Assembly: GCA_018303105.1 (NCBI GenBank)
Contig: JAGVYU010000052.1
Coordinates: forward strand, 1-39,290
Source of the DNA: Candidatus Woesearchaeota archaeon
GTDB taxonomy: Archaea > Nanobdellota > Nanobdellia > Woesearchaeales > JAGVYU01
Direction: 5' to 3'
DNA length: 39,290 nucleotides
Positions 1 through 9,336 of the stretch are shown here, one piece after another. Within the stretch, counting starts at the first letter, position 1; each line of letters begins with the position of its first letter. The notes under the pieces were generated by a model. It had not been told where the DNA came from and ran no database searches. It saw only the letters and a list, made by a program, of their open reading frames with translations. The position numbers were made by a program, and so were the translations under genes.

Positions 1-114
1 AGGTATAGCGCTCAACACAAGCACTGTTGGCAGGGCCATGTGGGGAATAGTGTAGCGCAATCTCTACATTTCTAAACAATCAAGATTAAATACTGCACAA
101 CAAAAACCCCATCT

Positions 115-690
115 ATGAAAATCCTTCTTGGCTCAACAAATCCGACAAAAGTGCAGGCGGTGCACGGTGCTTTCAGTCATTTTGGAATCCCTGTGGAAGT
201 TGAGGGTCGGGAAGTTGAGTCTGGAGTTCATGAGCAGCCACAGAGCATCGATGCAACCGTACAAGGAGCGATCAATCGTGCGATGCGGGCTTCTAACGGC
301 ACGAATCTTAGTATTGGTCTAGAGTCCGGTGTTCAGCATGTCGAACTCCCCACGATTGCCACGGAATTTAACTTCTGCGCTTGCGCTATATACCCGGCAA
401 AACATATTGGAGAATTTGTATACCTGGGAGTATCTCCTGGATTTGTAATTCCGGGCCAGGTCATCGCTCTCATGGTCCTTCAAGGGATCGAGATGGAGCG
501 CGCGGTTCACGAATCAGGAATGAGCCCAAAGAAAAACATCGGAGAGGAAGAAGGGATTATTGGCCACATGTCAAGAGGAGTTATCCCGAGAAGCGCATAC
601 ATGCAGCCGGCAGTAGAGATGGCCTTAGTGCATTTACTTCATGATCATCCAGAATCCTGGGACTTATCCTCGATACCCCGCCCAGATTAG
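115..690 (+). CDS. Inosine/xanthosine triphosphatase-like NTPase (YjjX/DUF84 family)
   Basis: 191-aa ORF. N-terminus MKILLGSTNPTKVQAV and IGLESGV...G..SPGFVIP are typical of the DUF84/YjjX fold. Confidence 0.88.
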   Translation: MKILLGSTNPTKVQAVHGAFSHFGIPVEVEGREVESGVHEQPQSIDATVQGAINRAMRASNGTNLSIGLESGVQHVELPTIATEFNFCACAIYPAKHIGEFVYLGVSPGFVIPGQVIALMVLQGIEMERAVHESGMSPKKNIGEEEGIIGHMSRGVIPRSAYMQPAVEMALVHLLHDHPESWDLSSIPRPD

Positions 691-1575
691 TGGCAAAGCA
701 ATCGTCGCATCGCACACGACATTGACAAACCGCGCCTTGTCATGCATTTTTCCCCATGAGATTCCTTCTTTAAGCTCAGCTCCTGAGCTTCCTCCTGGCT
801 CTGGCCTATCCATCGTGATTTGAATACCATACTCCGCCTTGTTCGGGCAGAATTGCATCGCCTGCTGGATATAATTCTTCGGCATTCCGCCACCAATGTA
901 AAAAACAGCTGCATGCTTCGCATCCCATGCAAGAGATAATATCTCTTTTAAATCATCAAACAATCCGGCTTTTACAGTTTTGCCTTTCGCGAGCTGCCCC
1001 CAGAACATTAATCCTAATCCCGAGTCCGCAAGTCCGGGGCAAAAGATAGGTATTTTTCGCTCAGCGCACACGCGGAGCAATGATCGCTTATTTTTCGGTA
1101 ACCGTAGTCCAAGAGTATATAGAATCTCTCTGCTTGTTTTGCATTCTTTGAGCGCATCGAAATGCTCTTTAATGAATTCCTCAAGCTTCTCATACACCGT
1201 ATTCGGCATATAACAATCGTACATGCGGTCGTATCCTTGCTTATGCAGCTCCTTGTCATCAGCGTATTCTGAACCCTGATAATGATGATAACCGAGCGCT
1301 TCAACCGCGTCATGCGTGAGATTCGCCCCTGTTGAAACTAGCACATCAATGAATCCCTGCTCAATCATGTCAATAAGAATTTCTTTCATTCCCGCGGGCA
1401 CCATCGCTCCCGCAAGCCCTACAAAAACCGTGCACTTTTTCTTCTTCATCTCCTTTGCGATAGAAACCGCGTCCGCTATTTTTCCCGCGCCCATGACCCC
1501 TGCTGCGTCGAATGCAGTAATCAGCTCAGAAACTTTCATTCCCTTCTGAATCCGAATGGGCTCAACCGTTTTCAT
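664..1575 (-). CDS. dys: Deoxyhypusine synthase
   Basis: 303 aa with the family-typical blocks FVGLAGAMVPAGM, VLVSTGANLTHD and FYIGGGMPKNYIQQ. A TATA-like TTTTTAAA (minus strand, ~1598-1605) sits about 26 nt upstream of the ATG, suggesting leaderless transcription. The 3' end overlaps the convergent DUF84 gene by 27 bp. Confidence 0.95.
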   Translation of the reverse strand: MKTVEPIRIQKGMKVSELITAFDAAGVMGAGKIADAVSIAKEMKKKKCTVFVGLAGAMVPAGMKEILIDMIEQGFIDVLVSTGANLTHDAVEALGYHHYQGSEYADDKELHKQGYDRMYDCYMPNTVYEKLEEFIKEHFDALKECKTSREILYTLGLRLPKNKRSLLRVCAERKIPIFCPGLADSGLGLMFWGQLAKGKTVKAGLFDDLKEILSLAWDAKHAAVFYIGGGMPKNYIQQAMQFCPNKAEYGIQITMDRPEPGGSSGAELKEGISWGKMHDKARFVNVVCDATIALPLIWAGYRG

Positions 1576-1644
1576 GGAGCAACAAAATGGATGACGGTTT
1601 AAAAACCTTGCTCAATGCCGAGGTCAATGGAATCTAGTGTCGTA

Positions 1645-1736
1645 GAATCGGCCTTGGCGCTGGTCGGACTGGGGAGGGGCCCTCCGGGCTGTCCGACGAG
1701 CTCCGAAGGAGCAACAGCCGCCAAGGAGGCCGAATG
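1645..1736. ncRNA. Candidate structured RNA (three-way junction); strand unresolved
   Basis: GC-rich island between genes with nested inverted repeats. Outer helix: CGGCC/GGCCG and TTGGCG/CGCCAA. P2: GTCGGAC (1663-1669)/GTCCGAC (1691-1697). P3: GCTCC-GAA-GGAGC (1700-1712). Confidence 0.45.
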
Positions 1737-1776
1737 GTGCGGAACAACAACAAACACACCGCAATAGAATTAATCC

Positions 1777-2883
1777 TTAACGCTCCACATGCGAGCAATT
1801 CCCCTCGCAGAAGATAGTACGGGGCGTTTTGCGCTCTTCAAGATAGTCCAGGACGATGCGAACAAGCATGATCCCGAGGAGGATACCTGCGAGCATGTCA
1901 GCAGCAAACACAAGAGCTCCGGATAGTCCGAGCTCAGCAAAATCATCATTCGCGAGGACGATGCCCAGCGCGAAGATCACACCAGAGAGATTCTGTATAA
2001 ATCCGCTTCCAACGACGTAGAACATGAGCGCGAATGCTGTCGTGATGATGAATCCAGAGACTAAGATCATGCCTTTCGACGAAGTGTCCGCGCATTGAAC
2101 AGAAGTGTGCGGCCAAAGCCCTTGCTCGTGGAAGACGATGCGATGCTCGCAATCAAAGCGCTGTGCAAGCACGGCATGGGCAGTCTCATGAACGGCGAGC
2201 GCGCCAAAGAAAATAAATACGGTGAGCCCAAACATAAAAAGGCCGAACTTCAGAATCTGCACAACCCCGGGAAGTTTAGCGACAGCCTGATGAGGCGCGC
2301 TTTCGCACAATTTCATGTGCTCTGGAAAGAGGATTAAAACGATAAGAAGCAGTGCGTCCGGAATAAAGAGCCATAACGGCTGGCCGAGCAACGTGAGCAG
2401 GCTGACCAGAATCAAACCGAGCCCATACGCCGCCCCCACAATGCCAATCGTGCGTAGGATGTCATGCTGCACGAACGCGAGTTCTAAAAAAAGCAGAACG
2501 AGAAATACGGAGGAGAGCCAAAGGGCGGTCAGGGGGAGTCTGAGCGCGATGAGCAGCGCGAGGAACCCGACAACATAAAATGAAAGCAAGATGAGGACAT
2601 GCATCTTTCCTGAAATAGTGTGCACAAAGAGCGCGAGCAGGAGCACCGTAATGCTCAGGGAAAGGGTCGTGAGCCACACTTGATCGGCGAGCGAGTAGGA
2701 AAAGCTTCCGAACAACCAGGACCAATGCACGATCGCAAGAGGCGCGAAAAAAATCCCGAGGAGCCCAAGAAGCCTCGCTAAGGGACAGTGTTTCTCTGTG
2801 AATCCGCGGAGCAGCGTGGAAATGCCGTATGCGACGACAAGGCCTTCCACAAGTCCGTTCAGTAAAAAAATCCACGCACTCAT
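1777..2883 (-). CDS. Polytopic membrane protein with HExxH motif (putative M50/site-2-protease-like metallopeptidase)
   Basis: Start taken at MSAWIFLLNG (ATG 2883) rather than the track's 3003. Many TM segments; GALAVHETAHAVLAQRF gives HETAH at ~2176-2190. ATGA overlap with the upstream lipoprotein gene. Confidence 0.65.
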   Translation of the reverse strand: MSAWIFLLNGLVEGLVVAYGISTLLRGFTEKHCPLARLLGLLGIFFAPLAIVHWSWLFGSFSYSLADQVWLTTLSLSITVLLLALFVHTISGKMHVLILLSFYVVGFLALLIALRLPLTALWLSSVFLVLLFLELAFVQHDILRTIGIVGAAYGLGLILVSLLTLLGQPLWLFIPDALLLIVLILFPEHMKLCESAPHQAVAKLPGVVQILKFGLFMFGLTVFIFFGALAVHETAHAVLAQRFDCEHRIVFHEQGLWPHTSVQCADTSSKGMILVSGFIITTAFALMFYVVGSGFIQNLSGVIFALGIVLANDDFAELGLSGALVFAADMLAGILLGIMLVRIVLDYLEERKTPRTIFCEGNCSHVER

Positions 2884-3215
2884 GTCAGCGTCCTGAGTTT
2901 TGAAGGCTCGACTGCGCCTGTTTTCGCGTCCACGGCAACAACCATGCGGCTTTTCTTTTCTGTACCCGTAGCATTGGAGCGCGCCTCGATCTCTACATAC
3001 CAATACCCCTGTTGCTTGTACGCCTGAAGAACCTGCAATGAGACACGTTCAAGATTCGTAGCAGATTCATTCTCCCGCGCGTAAAACTTTACGCCGGAAT
3101 TGACGAAATCCTGTGTCGCCTGGATGGCTTGCTCCTGTGAGATTTCGTTCTCGCAGCCAAGCAGCAGGAGCAGGAGTGCAATGCTAGCGATTCGCAAGAA
3201 GTTCTGTGACTTCAT
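2880..3215 (-). CDS. Lipoprotein with PepSY-like C-terminal half
   Basis: Signal peptide and lipobox LLLLLGC. GYWYVEIEAR...VVAVDAKTGAVE resembles PepSY domains. Confidence 0.6.
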   Translation of the reverse strand: MKSQNFLRIASIALLLLLLGCENEISQEQAIQATQDFVNSGVKFYARENESATNLERVSLQVLQAYKQQGYWYVEIEARSNATGTEKKSRMVVAVDAKTGAVEPSKLRTLT

Positions 3216-3330
3216 CGTCCACCTCCGCCTGCGTAAGCACGCCTTCCTTGCTGAGAATCTTAATAAGCGCCTGGACTCTCGCCTCCTGAATCTTCAATGC
3301 GCCTTTCAATTCGATAAGCTCTCGATCCAT
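3184..3330 (-). CDS. Small 48-aa protein, unknown function
   Basis: Not in the ORF track. MDRELIELKGALKIQEARVQALIKILSKEGVLTQAEVDDEVTELLANR, preceded by AGGTGAT; overlaps the start of the downstream lipoprotein gene. Confidence 0.65.
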   Translation of the reverse strand: MDRELIELKGALKIQEARVQALIKILSKEGVLTQAEVDDEVTELLANR

Positions 3331-3339
3331 CGTATCACC

Positions 3340-4155
3340 TCAAAAGATCATGGGGGAAACAAAGACCTCAAGGACGGCAGCGCCGAAGAGGATAAGCAAT
3401 GATCCCACAATCAGGTCAACGCTGTCCACAAGGATGCGTTTGAATTTGTTCGTGTTAATGTCGTGCCGGACAATAGCGATAGAGATAATTCCTCCCGCGA
3501 GCCCAGCCATGAAGTATGCTGCGATTTCAGGGATGCCATGCACCGAGTATTTTAACAGGATGAGGGGAACAAGGCCAAATGAACTGTTCGCGAGTTCCTT
3601 GATCAAGCCGCCAATCACGACGCCGATGATAGAGGCATTCCATGTCAGGATGAATATGGCGCCAAACCCATAGAAAAAAGAGAAGAGCAGGCAGAACGCA
3701 AGAACTTTCGCGTTGTTCAGGAAAATCGCTGCAAGTGTGGATGTTAGGGCGAAAGCGTTTCCCGTAGCGGGCCCGTTAATGCTCTCAATAGTCCGTAACT
3801 GCGCCTCAAAAAGCATATGGTTTGTTCCCATAGGCAAGAGCACAAACCAGCCGATATACGCAGCTGTGAATCCAAAAAACAAAAACATGAAAAAAGAAAG
3901 GACTTTGCCGTGTTCCCTGAGCAGTGTGCGCTCCTCAGCTATCTCAAGATCCTTTTTTTCCTCAAGTTTGATCGCTCCGTAGACGAGGGGGACACTCACA
4001 AGCGCCGTGAGGGACACAATGACCATGCTCGCGTATTCCTTGAAAAGAAATAATCCAAGCACTACAGCGAAGCTCGCAAACACGACGCCTACGATAAACG
4101 CCTTCCAGGGGCGCTGCGCCGCGCGGATCGGATCAATGAGGCTTTCGATGACCAT
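3340..4155 (-). CDS. Stage II sporulation protein M (SpoIIM/DUF95) family membrane protein
   Basis: 271-aa polytopic protein. NNAKVLAFCLLFSFFYGFGAIFILTWNASIIGVVIG and the LKYSVHGIPEIAAYFMAGLAGG block are typical of SpoIIM-family proteins. Confidence 0.85.
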   Translation of the reverse strand: MVIESLIDPIRAAQRPWKAFIVGVVFASFAVVLGLFLFKEYASMVIVSLTALVSVPLVYGAIKLEEKKDLEIAEERTLLREHGKVLSFFMFLFFGFTAAYIGWFVLLPMGTNHMLFEAQLRTIESINGPATGNAFALTSTLAAIFLNNAKVLAFCLLFSFFYGFGAIFILTWNASIIGVVIGGLIKELANSSFGLVPLILLKYSVHGIPEIAAYFMAGLAGGIISIAIVRHDINTNKFKRILVDSVDLIVGSLLILFGAAVLEVFVSPMIF

Positions 4156-5818
4156 GGTTGAGTTCGTTCATGAGTTCAATGTAGAGCGCCGCGCTGGGCG
4201 CGTAGCTCCAGCAGCCCTCGCTTCTGCAATGGGACGCGCTCGAAATCTGAGCATGATGCCCAAGTGCCCCGGAATGCAGGAGTTCTTCTGTGGACGCAGT
4301 GTGTATGGCATCAATGTACTTCTTAAATCTTTTGGCGTTCACGCGGTGCAGAGCGAGCGCCGTAAGGTTATTTATCCAATACCAGCTGTCCCCATGAAAG
4401 TGGCTTGTCGTAACCTCCCCAGAATGTGTTGAGCAGAATAACGGATGACCAGTGCTGAGCGTCGAGATTCCTCCCCATGGGAGCCACAGTTCTGAGAGCG
4501 CACTATCGAATGCCTCCTCCCAGAGGGGCCCAGGATAAAGGTGCGGGCACAGATACGCAGCGACGAATATGTTGGGAGTAGCGTGGCGGAGAGAAAGCGA
4601 GCTGACAGGGATTGTAAAGCGTTCACGAACTCCCGCAAGAAAGCGATGGCGCGCTTCAGCATACGCATCGTTGCCCGTGATTTTGTGAAGCAGTTCGAGG
4701 AAGCAGGCATAGAGCGCCTGATGATCAAGCCGTGGACTAGGAAGGTCAGGCATCCACGGATCGTCGTCTGCATGGATAAGCCCGTCATGGATATACTGCT
4801 GCTGAACGCTATCGTGCAGTGCTTCCAGCCGTGCCGTGATCTCCTTGATTTCATCAGGAGAGAAATACTCCGGCAATCGGTGATTTCTGCTTAGGAATTC
4901 AAAAACGCTGTGCCACGCGAACGCATGCCATCCAAGCACTGACCACGGAGTCTGGATTTCCTGCATCAACTGCTCGTAGAGCATGAATTTGACATCCTCA
5001 ATCTGAGTATCAAGCAAAAGCGCACGGGCACACTGGGCATCTGCCAACGCGTTTGGCGCGAACGCCCACGGGTATCCGGGAAGAACATTTTTTTTCCTGC
5101 CTGACTTCACGAGATGCTCTGACAAGTTTGCCGAGGCGGGGGACATGCCCTGGAAATAGGATTTGCGCAGCCGCTCAAGTGTGAGATGCTGCTGAGTAAT
5201 ACGCTCCGCGAGTGCGCATGCGGCGTCTTTGTCGTCGGAAACAGCAAGGATAATCCTCCGGGCGACGAGTTGAACTGCTTTGAAAACAGATCCGTCATAT
5301 GGGGGCGAATGCCGTTGCTCGTCAAGGGGATAATAATACGGAATCCACTCCTCAATCTTTTTGAAATGGAGGTCCTCATCACCCTCGATCACGAGAAACA
5401 GATGATACTCCTCCCCGGAGAGCGTATCCTGGTCTCGGGCATCATGTGTTTTCGTGAATTGAATGATGAGTTTCCCGCGCTCATGCGTTATGCTGTATGA
5501 TTTGCCCCACCGCCGATTATCGTACGGCTGACGGACATCAAGCACGAGCTCGAACGGCACGTGTTGATCAAGAGAATAGACGAGCGCGGATGCGTGCAGG
5601 GGCAGCAGCATGCGTTCATGAGCATGCTCGCGAATGCGGTGCACATATCCCGCATCCTGATAATAGTGCTGTATCTTTCCCGCAACATGGATGTCATGGA
5701 AAATTTTATACAGCGTTCCCTGAACGGGAGCATACCATCCTGCATATCTGCTGTCAACGCCCAGGCAGAGAAATCCTCCCGCCTTATTCGCTGTAATCAC
5801 AAATTGACGTGTATCCAC
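4133..5818 (-). CDS. Glycogen debranching enzyme-like / amylo-alpha-1,6-glucosidase-family protein
   Basis: 561 aa. C-terminal GGISTLSTGHPLF...HFHGDSWYWINNLTALALHRV resembles archaeal amylo-alpha-1,6-glucosidase. GTG start with a GGGGGAG SD and an upstream TATATA element. Confidence 0.75.
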   Translation of the reverse strand: MDTRQFVITANKAGGFLCLGVDSRYAGWYAPVQGTLYKIFHDIHVAGKIQHYYQDAGYVHRIREHAHERMLLPLHASALVYSLDQHVPFELVLDVRQPYDNRRWGKSYSITHERGKLIIQFTKTHDARDQDTLSGEEYHLFLVIEGDEDLHFKKIEEWIPYYYPLDEQRHSPPYDGSVFKAVQLVARRIILAVSDDKDAACALAERITQQHLTLERLRKSYFQGMSPASANLSEHLVKSGRKKNVLPGYPWAFAPNALADAQCARALLLDTQIEDVKFMLYEQLMQEIQTPWSVLGWHAFAWHSVFEFLSRNHRLPEYFSPDEIKEITARLEALHDSVQQQYIHDGLIHADDDPWMPDLPSPRLDHQALYACFLELLHKITGNDAYAEARHRFLAGVRERFTIPVSSLSLRHATPNIFVAAYLCPHLYPGPLWEEAFDSALSELWLPWGGISTLSTGHPLFCSTHSGEVTTSHFHGDSWYWINNLTALALHRVNAKRFKKYIDAIHTASTEELLHSGALGHHAQISSASHCRSEGCWSYAPSAALYIELMNELNHGHRKPH

Positions 5819-5955
5819 GGCTCCCCCGTGCTCTCTGAAGTCCCGGCATATATAAGAGTAGCGGTCTTCCTAAATTGCCACATCTGGCCATGATATAAAA
5901 GAATAGTGTTAGCACGCACATAATATTTATAAAGATCGAGTCCGTGCGCAGGTAT

Positions 5956-6648
5956 GTGAAGGGTGAGCAAAATCTTGAGGGTGGCGCATTTATCATAAAA
6001 GAAGCGTATCAAGATAAGGCGTTCGCGGTATTTTCTGGACTCTTGATTAATGGGTATAAAGGATTGTGCTTGTCGCGCGCTCCGCCTGACGAGATAAAGC
6101 GGAAGTATAATATCGACGCGCAGATGCTATGGATGACGACGCAGAAGGATCAAAAGGGAGATGTCGCAATGACGTTAGCGGCGATTCGATCACGCGCAAA
6201 GGAGTTTATGAAGAGAAACAAGAAATCTGCAGTGCTCCTGGATCGCATGGACTACCTTGTGAGTATGTTTGGGTTCAATGCGGTCATGAAACTTATATAT
6301 GAGCTCAGCGATGATGCGCAGGTGTATCAAGCCTGCATGATGGTGAATGTGCATCCGAGCACACTCTCGGCGCAGGAGCTCAGCGTTCTCGAGCAGGAGC
6401 TGAAACAGCTCAAAGGCCCTGCTGTACCCATGGCGCACGAGCTTCCGGATGACTTGCATGAGATCATAGCATACCTCGCGAACTCGGAGCGCGTATCATT
6501 TAAGGAAGTCAGCAAGAAGTTTGGCATAACAAAAACGACAACGAGAAAACGCATTCAGGGGCTTCTTGACAAGGGACTCGTTGTTGTGAAGAAGAATGGC
6601 AGGAATAAGATCATACGGCTCACGGAAGGGGCGCAGGTCTATATGTAA
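5956..6648 (+). CDS. DUF835 + winged-helix regulator
   Basis: FSGLLINGYKGLCLSRAPPDEIK...DRMDYLVSMFGFNAVMKLIYELSD (DUF835), then an HTH (VSFKEVSKKFGITKTTTRKRIQGLLDKGLV). TTTATAAA at 5926-5933 favours GTG 5956 over GTG 5944 as the start. Confidence 0.82.
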   Translation: MKGEQNLEGGAFIIKEAYQDKAFAVFSGLLINGYKGLCLSRAPPDEIKRKYNIDAQMLWMTTQKDQKGDVAMTLAAIRSRAKEFMKRNKKSAVLLDRMDYLVSMFGFNAVMKLIYELSDDAQVYQACMMVNVHPSTLSAQELSVLEQELKQLKGPAVPMAHELPDDLHEIIAYLANSERVSFKEVSKKFGITKTTTRKRIQGLLDKGLVVVKKNGRNKIIRLTEGAQVYM

Positions 6649-6661
6649 GGGCCGGATGTAA

Positions 6662-8050
6662 TTACGAAAATTCAATTGAAGATACGTTGAATGCCGTTCC
6701 TTCTTCGATGTGGAACACGAACTCAACCTGCTCAGGATTGAGAGCGGTGGGGAATGCGCATGTATCCTTGCATTCACGCGTGACTTCACTACGCGGTTTG
6801 AGTTCTGGATTCGATTGCTCAAAGAGGGCTCGGGAGCTCGCGTTCTCAACAATCTGAAAGTTGACTTTGAGCGATGGCAAACTGGGAAACGAGACGGAGG
6901 CTTCCTCTAACGCTTTGGCATACACCTGAGTCCCATCATCCAAAGCGAGGCTGGAGAAACCGCGCGCCGCGAGTGAAGATGCGCTTCCCTCCTGCAGAGC
7001 TGCAGCTGTGGCGTTGCCCGCTATTGCTCCCGGAGTTCCTTGACGAGCGCCTTGGGTAGTCCCGGGAGAAGTGCCTGCTCCCGTATCAGAAGATGCGCGG
7101 GTTACACTTCTTTGTTTTTTTTCAAGAGAAAATTGAAGTTTTCCCTCCTCCTCTTCAATATAGCTCTCCTTAACTCCAGAGAGATCAAGGAAGATCTTAA
7201 CAAACCGGTCATCACCGAGGCGGAAGCCCGGTAAGTAATCATTGTAATAGAGTTCAATCAAAATCTGTTTGTCCTCAATGGATCTGTCAAACCTAAACTC
7301 GTCAAAGATGCGCGTCTCCATGTACGGGATCGCCTGGCCCCATGCCGTCAACTGAGCGCCGGAGGGCTGAGCTCCAAGGGGGGTGCCTGCGCGATTAAAC
7401 CCCCAGAAATCATCGCCATTAAGCCGAATTCCCTGAATGTGCTCACCATTATTTGGAATCCATGACACGCGGATCTTTTCAAGGTACATGCCATTCTCGT
7501 TGCCCACGCTTTTCAAAGCAATGCCGGACAGGATATTGTCCTCGTCTCCGATGATCTTCATGTCTTTGAGGCCGACAATAAGATGGGACTTCCCATCCGA
7601 AGCGAGCGATTCTGCGGTCTCATCAGAATACACTGCAAATCCAGTGATGAGCGGTGATTGGAACGGCACGGGCTCATTGGAGTAGACGAGTGAATCCTTG
7701 CCATCCACGCGCATGAAAACCTGGACAGAGCCATTGCCAACGATGGTCCCTGAGACTTTCGCGCTCGTTACTGGAATCTGCGCGTTCTCGCCAGAAAGAA
7801 TGAATTGGGATCCTGTGAATGCCAATTCGCGGAGCATGACGTGATTCACATCAAGGCTCACATAGGCAACGATGCCGGACCCGTAGAATTTCATGAAAAA
7901 GAATGTGATCCCAAGCACGAGCACGACAACGCCGAGTATGATGAGGACTTCTTTTTTTGTCTTTTGAGGTCCAAGCGCAAAGTCCTGTATGCTGTCGTCC
8001 GGGTATTGCGGGTCTAAGTATGAGATCGGATCACCTGAGAACGATGCTAT
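6662..8050 (-). CDS. Membrane-anchored extracellular protein; 5' end uncertain
   Basis: The track begins at GTG 7924, inside a TM helix. The frame continues upstream as SGDPISYLDPQYPDDSIQDFALGPQKTKKEVLIILGVVVLVLGITFFF with no ATG/GTG/TTG before an in-frame stop; ATA at 8048-8050 is the farthest plausible codon. Confidence 0.6.
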   Translation of the reverse strand: MASFSGDPISYLDPQYPDDSIQDFALGPQKTKKEVLIILGVVVLVLGITFFFMKFYGSGIVAYVSLDVNHVMLRELAFTGSQFILSGENAQIPVTSAKVSGTIVGNGSVQVFMRVDGKDSLVYSNEPVPFQSPLITGFAVYSDETAESLASDGKSHLIVGLKDMKIIGDEDNILSGIALKSVGNENGMYLEKIRVSWIPNNGEHIQGIRLNGDDFWGFNRAGTPLGAQPSGAQLTAWGQAIPYMETRIFDEFRFDRSIEDKQILIELYYNDYLPGFRLGDDRFVKIFLDLSGVKESYIEEEEGKLQFSLEKKQRSVTRASSDTGAGTSPGTTQGARQGTPGAIAGNATAAALQEGSASSLAARGFSSLALDDGTQVYAKALEEASVSFPSLPSLKVNFQIVENASSRALFEQSNPELKPRSEVTRECKDTCAFPTALNPEQVEFVFHIEEGTAFNVSSIEFS

Positions 8051-8077
8051 GGAGACTGATTAATATAGTTTTCTGAG

Positions 8078-8842
8078 TCAGAGGGCGATCTGTGGGTGAT
8101 CTTGGGAAGATGTGGCTTTGCGGAGGCGCTCTCGGCAATCATTCTGAGCCCGCACACATGCAATGTGATCCTGCGCACCGATTTCCTCATGGTACGGAGG
8201 ATACGCCTTCGTGAGGAGCAGCGCGTATGCAACATATTTGAGATAGAGGATCTCATCCTCCCAGCATGCTTCTTGCACACTTCGCCGTGAAGGTGTGCCA
8301 AGCGCAGAGTGCAGGCTCGCGTTCATAAACGATAGCCACGAGAGGTCTATTTTCATGTCCGATGCTCCTGCAGCTGCAGCTCTCCAGCTGTGCGTCACAA
8401 CATCGTCAGGTGTTGGAAATGCTTGCTTGCAATAATGCACGCTGCGTCCGTGCCCTGCGAGAATGCTTGTGAGGCGGAGGGCGTGGACATCCCCAATGAT
8501 GACAAGAGCATCATGCGCCTCATGGCGGAGAATGACCTCAGCCATGTATTCCTCTTCTACGAGTTGCTGCGCGTATTTGACCAAGAGTTTGCTCGAGGCG
8601 TGGCTCGGCATGGTTGCCGGATTGAGGGGAACAATGCGAGCATCCATCTGCTTGCAAAACGTAAGGATACCTGAAAAAAAGCCTGCGATTGCTGGGTGAT
8701 GGTAGTCCTGGATTCCGAGGAGCAGATTTTTCTTGGGTTCGAGAAAAACAATAGTGCCCTTGTGGAGAGCTAACCGCCTGAGGCGTGAGAGCGTTTCATT
8801 AAGATTCGCCTGGATGTGGCTGACACCGATAATGTGGATCAT
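8078..8842 (-). CDS. Hypothetical protein (weak resemblance to TraB/PrgY-like folds)
   Basis: 254 aa; MIHIIGVSHIQANL...TIVFLEPKK...ALVIIGDVHALRLTSIL. Confidence 0.55.
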   Translation of the reverse strand: MIHIIGVSHIQANLNETLSRLRRLALHKGTIVFLEPKKNLLLGIQDYHHPAIAGFFSGILTFCKQMDARIVPLNPATMPSHASSKLLVKYAQQLVEEEYMAEVILRHEAHDALVIIGDVHALRLTSILAGHGRSVHYCKQAFPTPDDVVTHSWRAAAAGASDMKIDLSWLSFMNASLHSALGTPSRRSVQEACWEDEILYLKYVAYALLLTKAYPPYHEEIGAQDHIACVRAQNDCRERLRKATSSQDHPQIAL

Positions 8843-8901
8843 ACGACCCCCCCTTAACTTTTAACTATTTAGAAGTAGTAATTGCTTAAGGATTTATAAA
8901 G

Positions 8902-9240
8902 TTACGGGCTCGCGACCTCGAATACGTCAAGCATATACGATGTCGTTTCCTCAGGGCACACGGGAATCCATGCCCACTGGCTGCGCTTAGGAAGTGTCAG
9001 GATTTCTGAGTCGTTGCGCGCGATTGTTGAATTCTTGGGACCAAAGCAGATAGTCGTCACGTTAAGGACATGGTCCTCAATGTCAAAATTCTGAATGTCA
9101 ATGATATCCCGCTGATACTTTTCACTAAAATACCAGTCACTAAAACGGATGCCCTCGATCGCCCGATCCTGCTGAGGCTGCGCATTGTTCGAGCTACAGC
9201 TGACAGCCAATATGAGGAGAACAACCACCCAAAGCCGCAT
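8902..9240 (-). CDS. Putative lipoprotein
   Basis: 112 aa; signal peptide with lipobox LAVSC. Confidence 0.65.
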   Translation of the reverse strand: MRLWVVVLLILAVSCSSNNAQPQQDRAIEGIRFSDWYFSEKYQRDIIDIQNFDIEDHVLNVTTICFGPKNSTIARNDSEILTLPKRSQWAWIPVCPEETTSYMLDVFEVASP

Positions 9241-9336
9241 AGAGACATATAGAAAAAATCAGCTATATAAAGATTGTGGAGAAAATCCTCGCGCTCAATC
9301 GTTAACTTTTTATGTGCAGGCGTTTAGGATAGAGAC

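Noticed and set aside
1700-1717. Glycine-riboswitch or SRP-like motif (CCGAAGGAGCAA)
   Set aside because: Only this short string matches; the required P1 and second conserved block are absent, and the element lies upstream of the probable deoxyhypusine synthase promoter.
2315-2875. Overlapping ORFs (2315-2578 plus, 2462-2875 minus) in the protease region
   Set aside because: Arg/Ser-rich alternative frames of a TM protein gene with no supporting start signals or domains.
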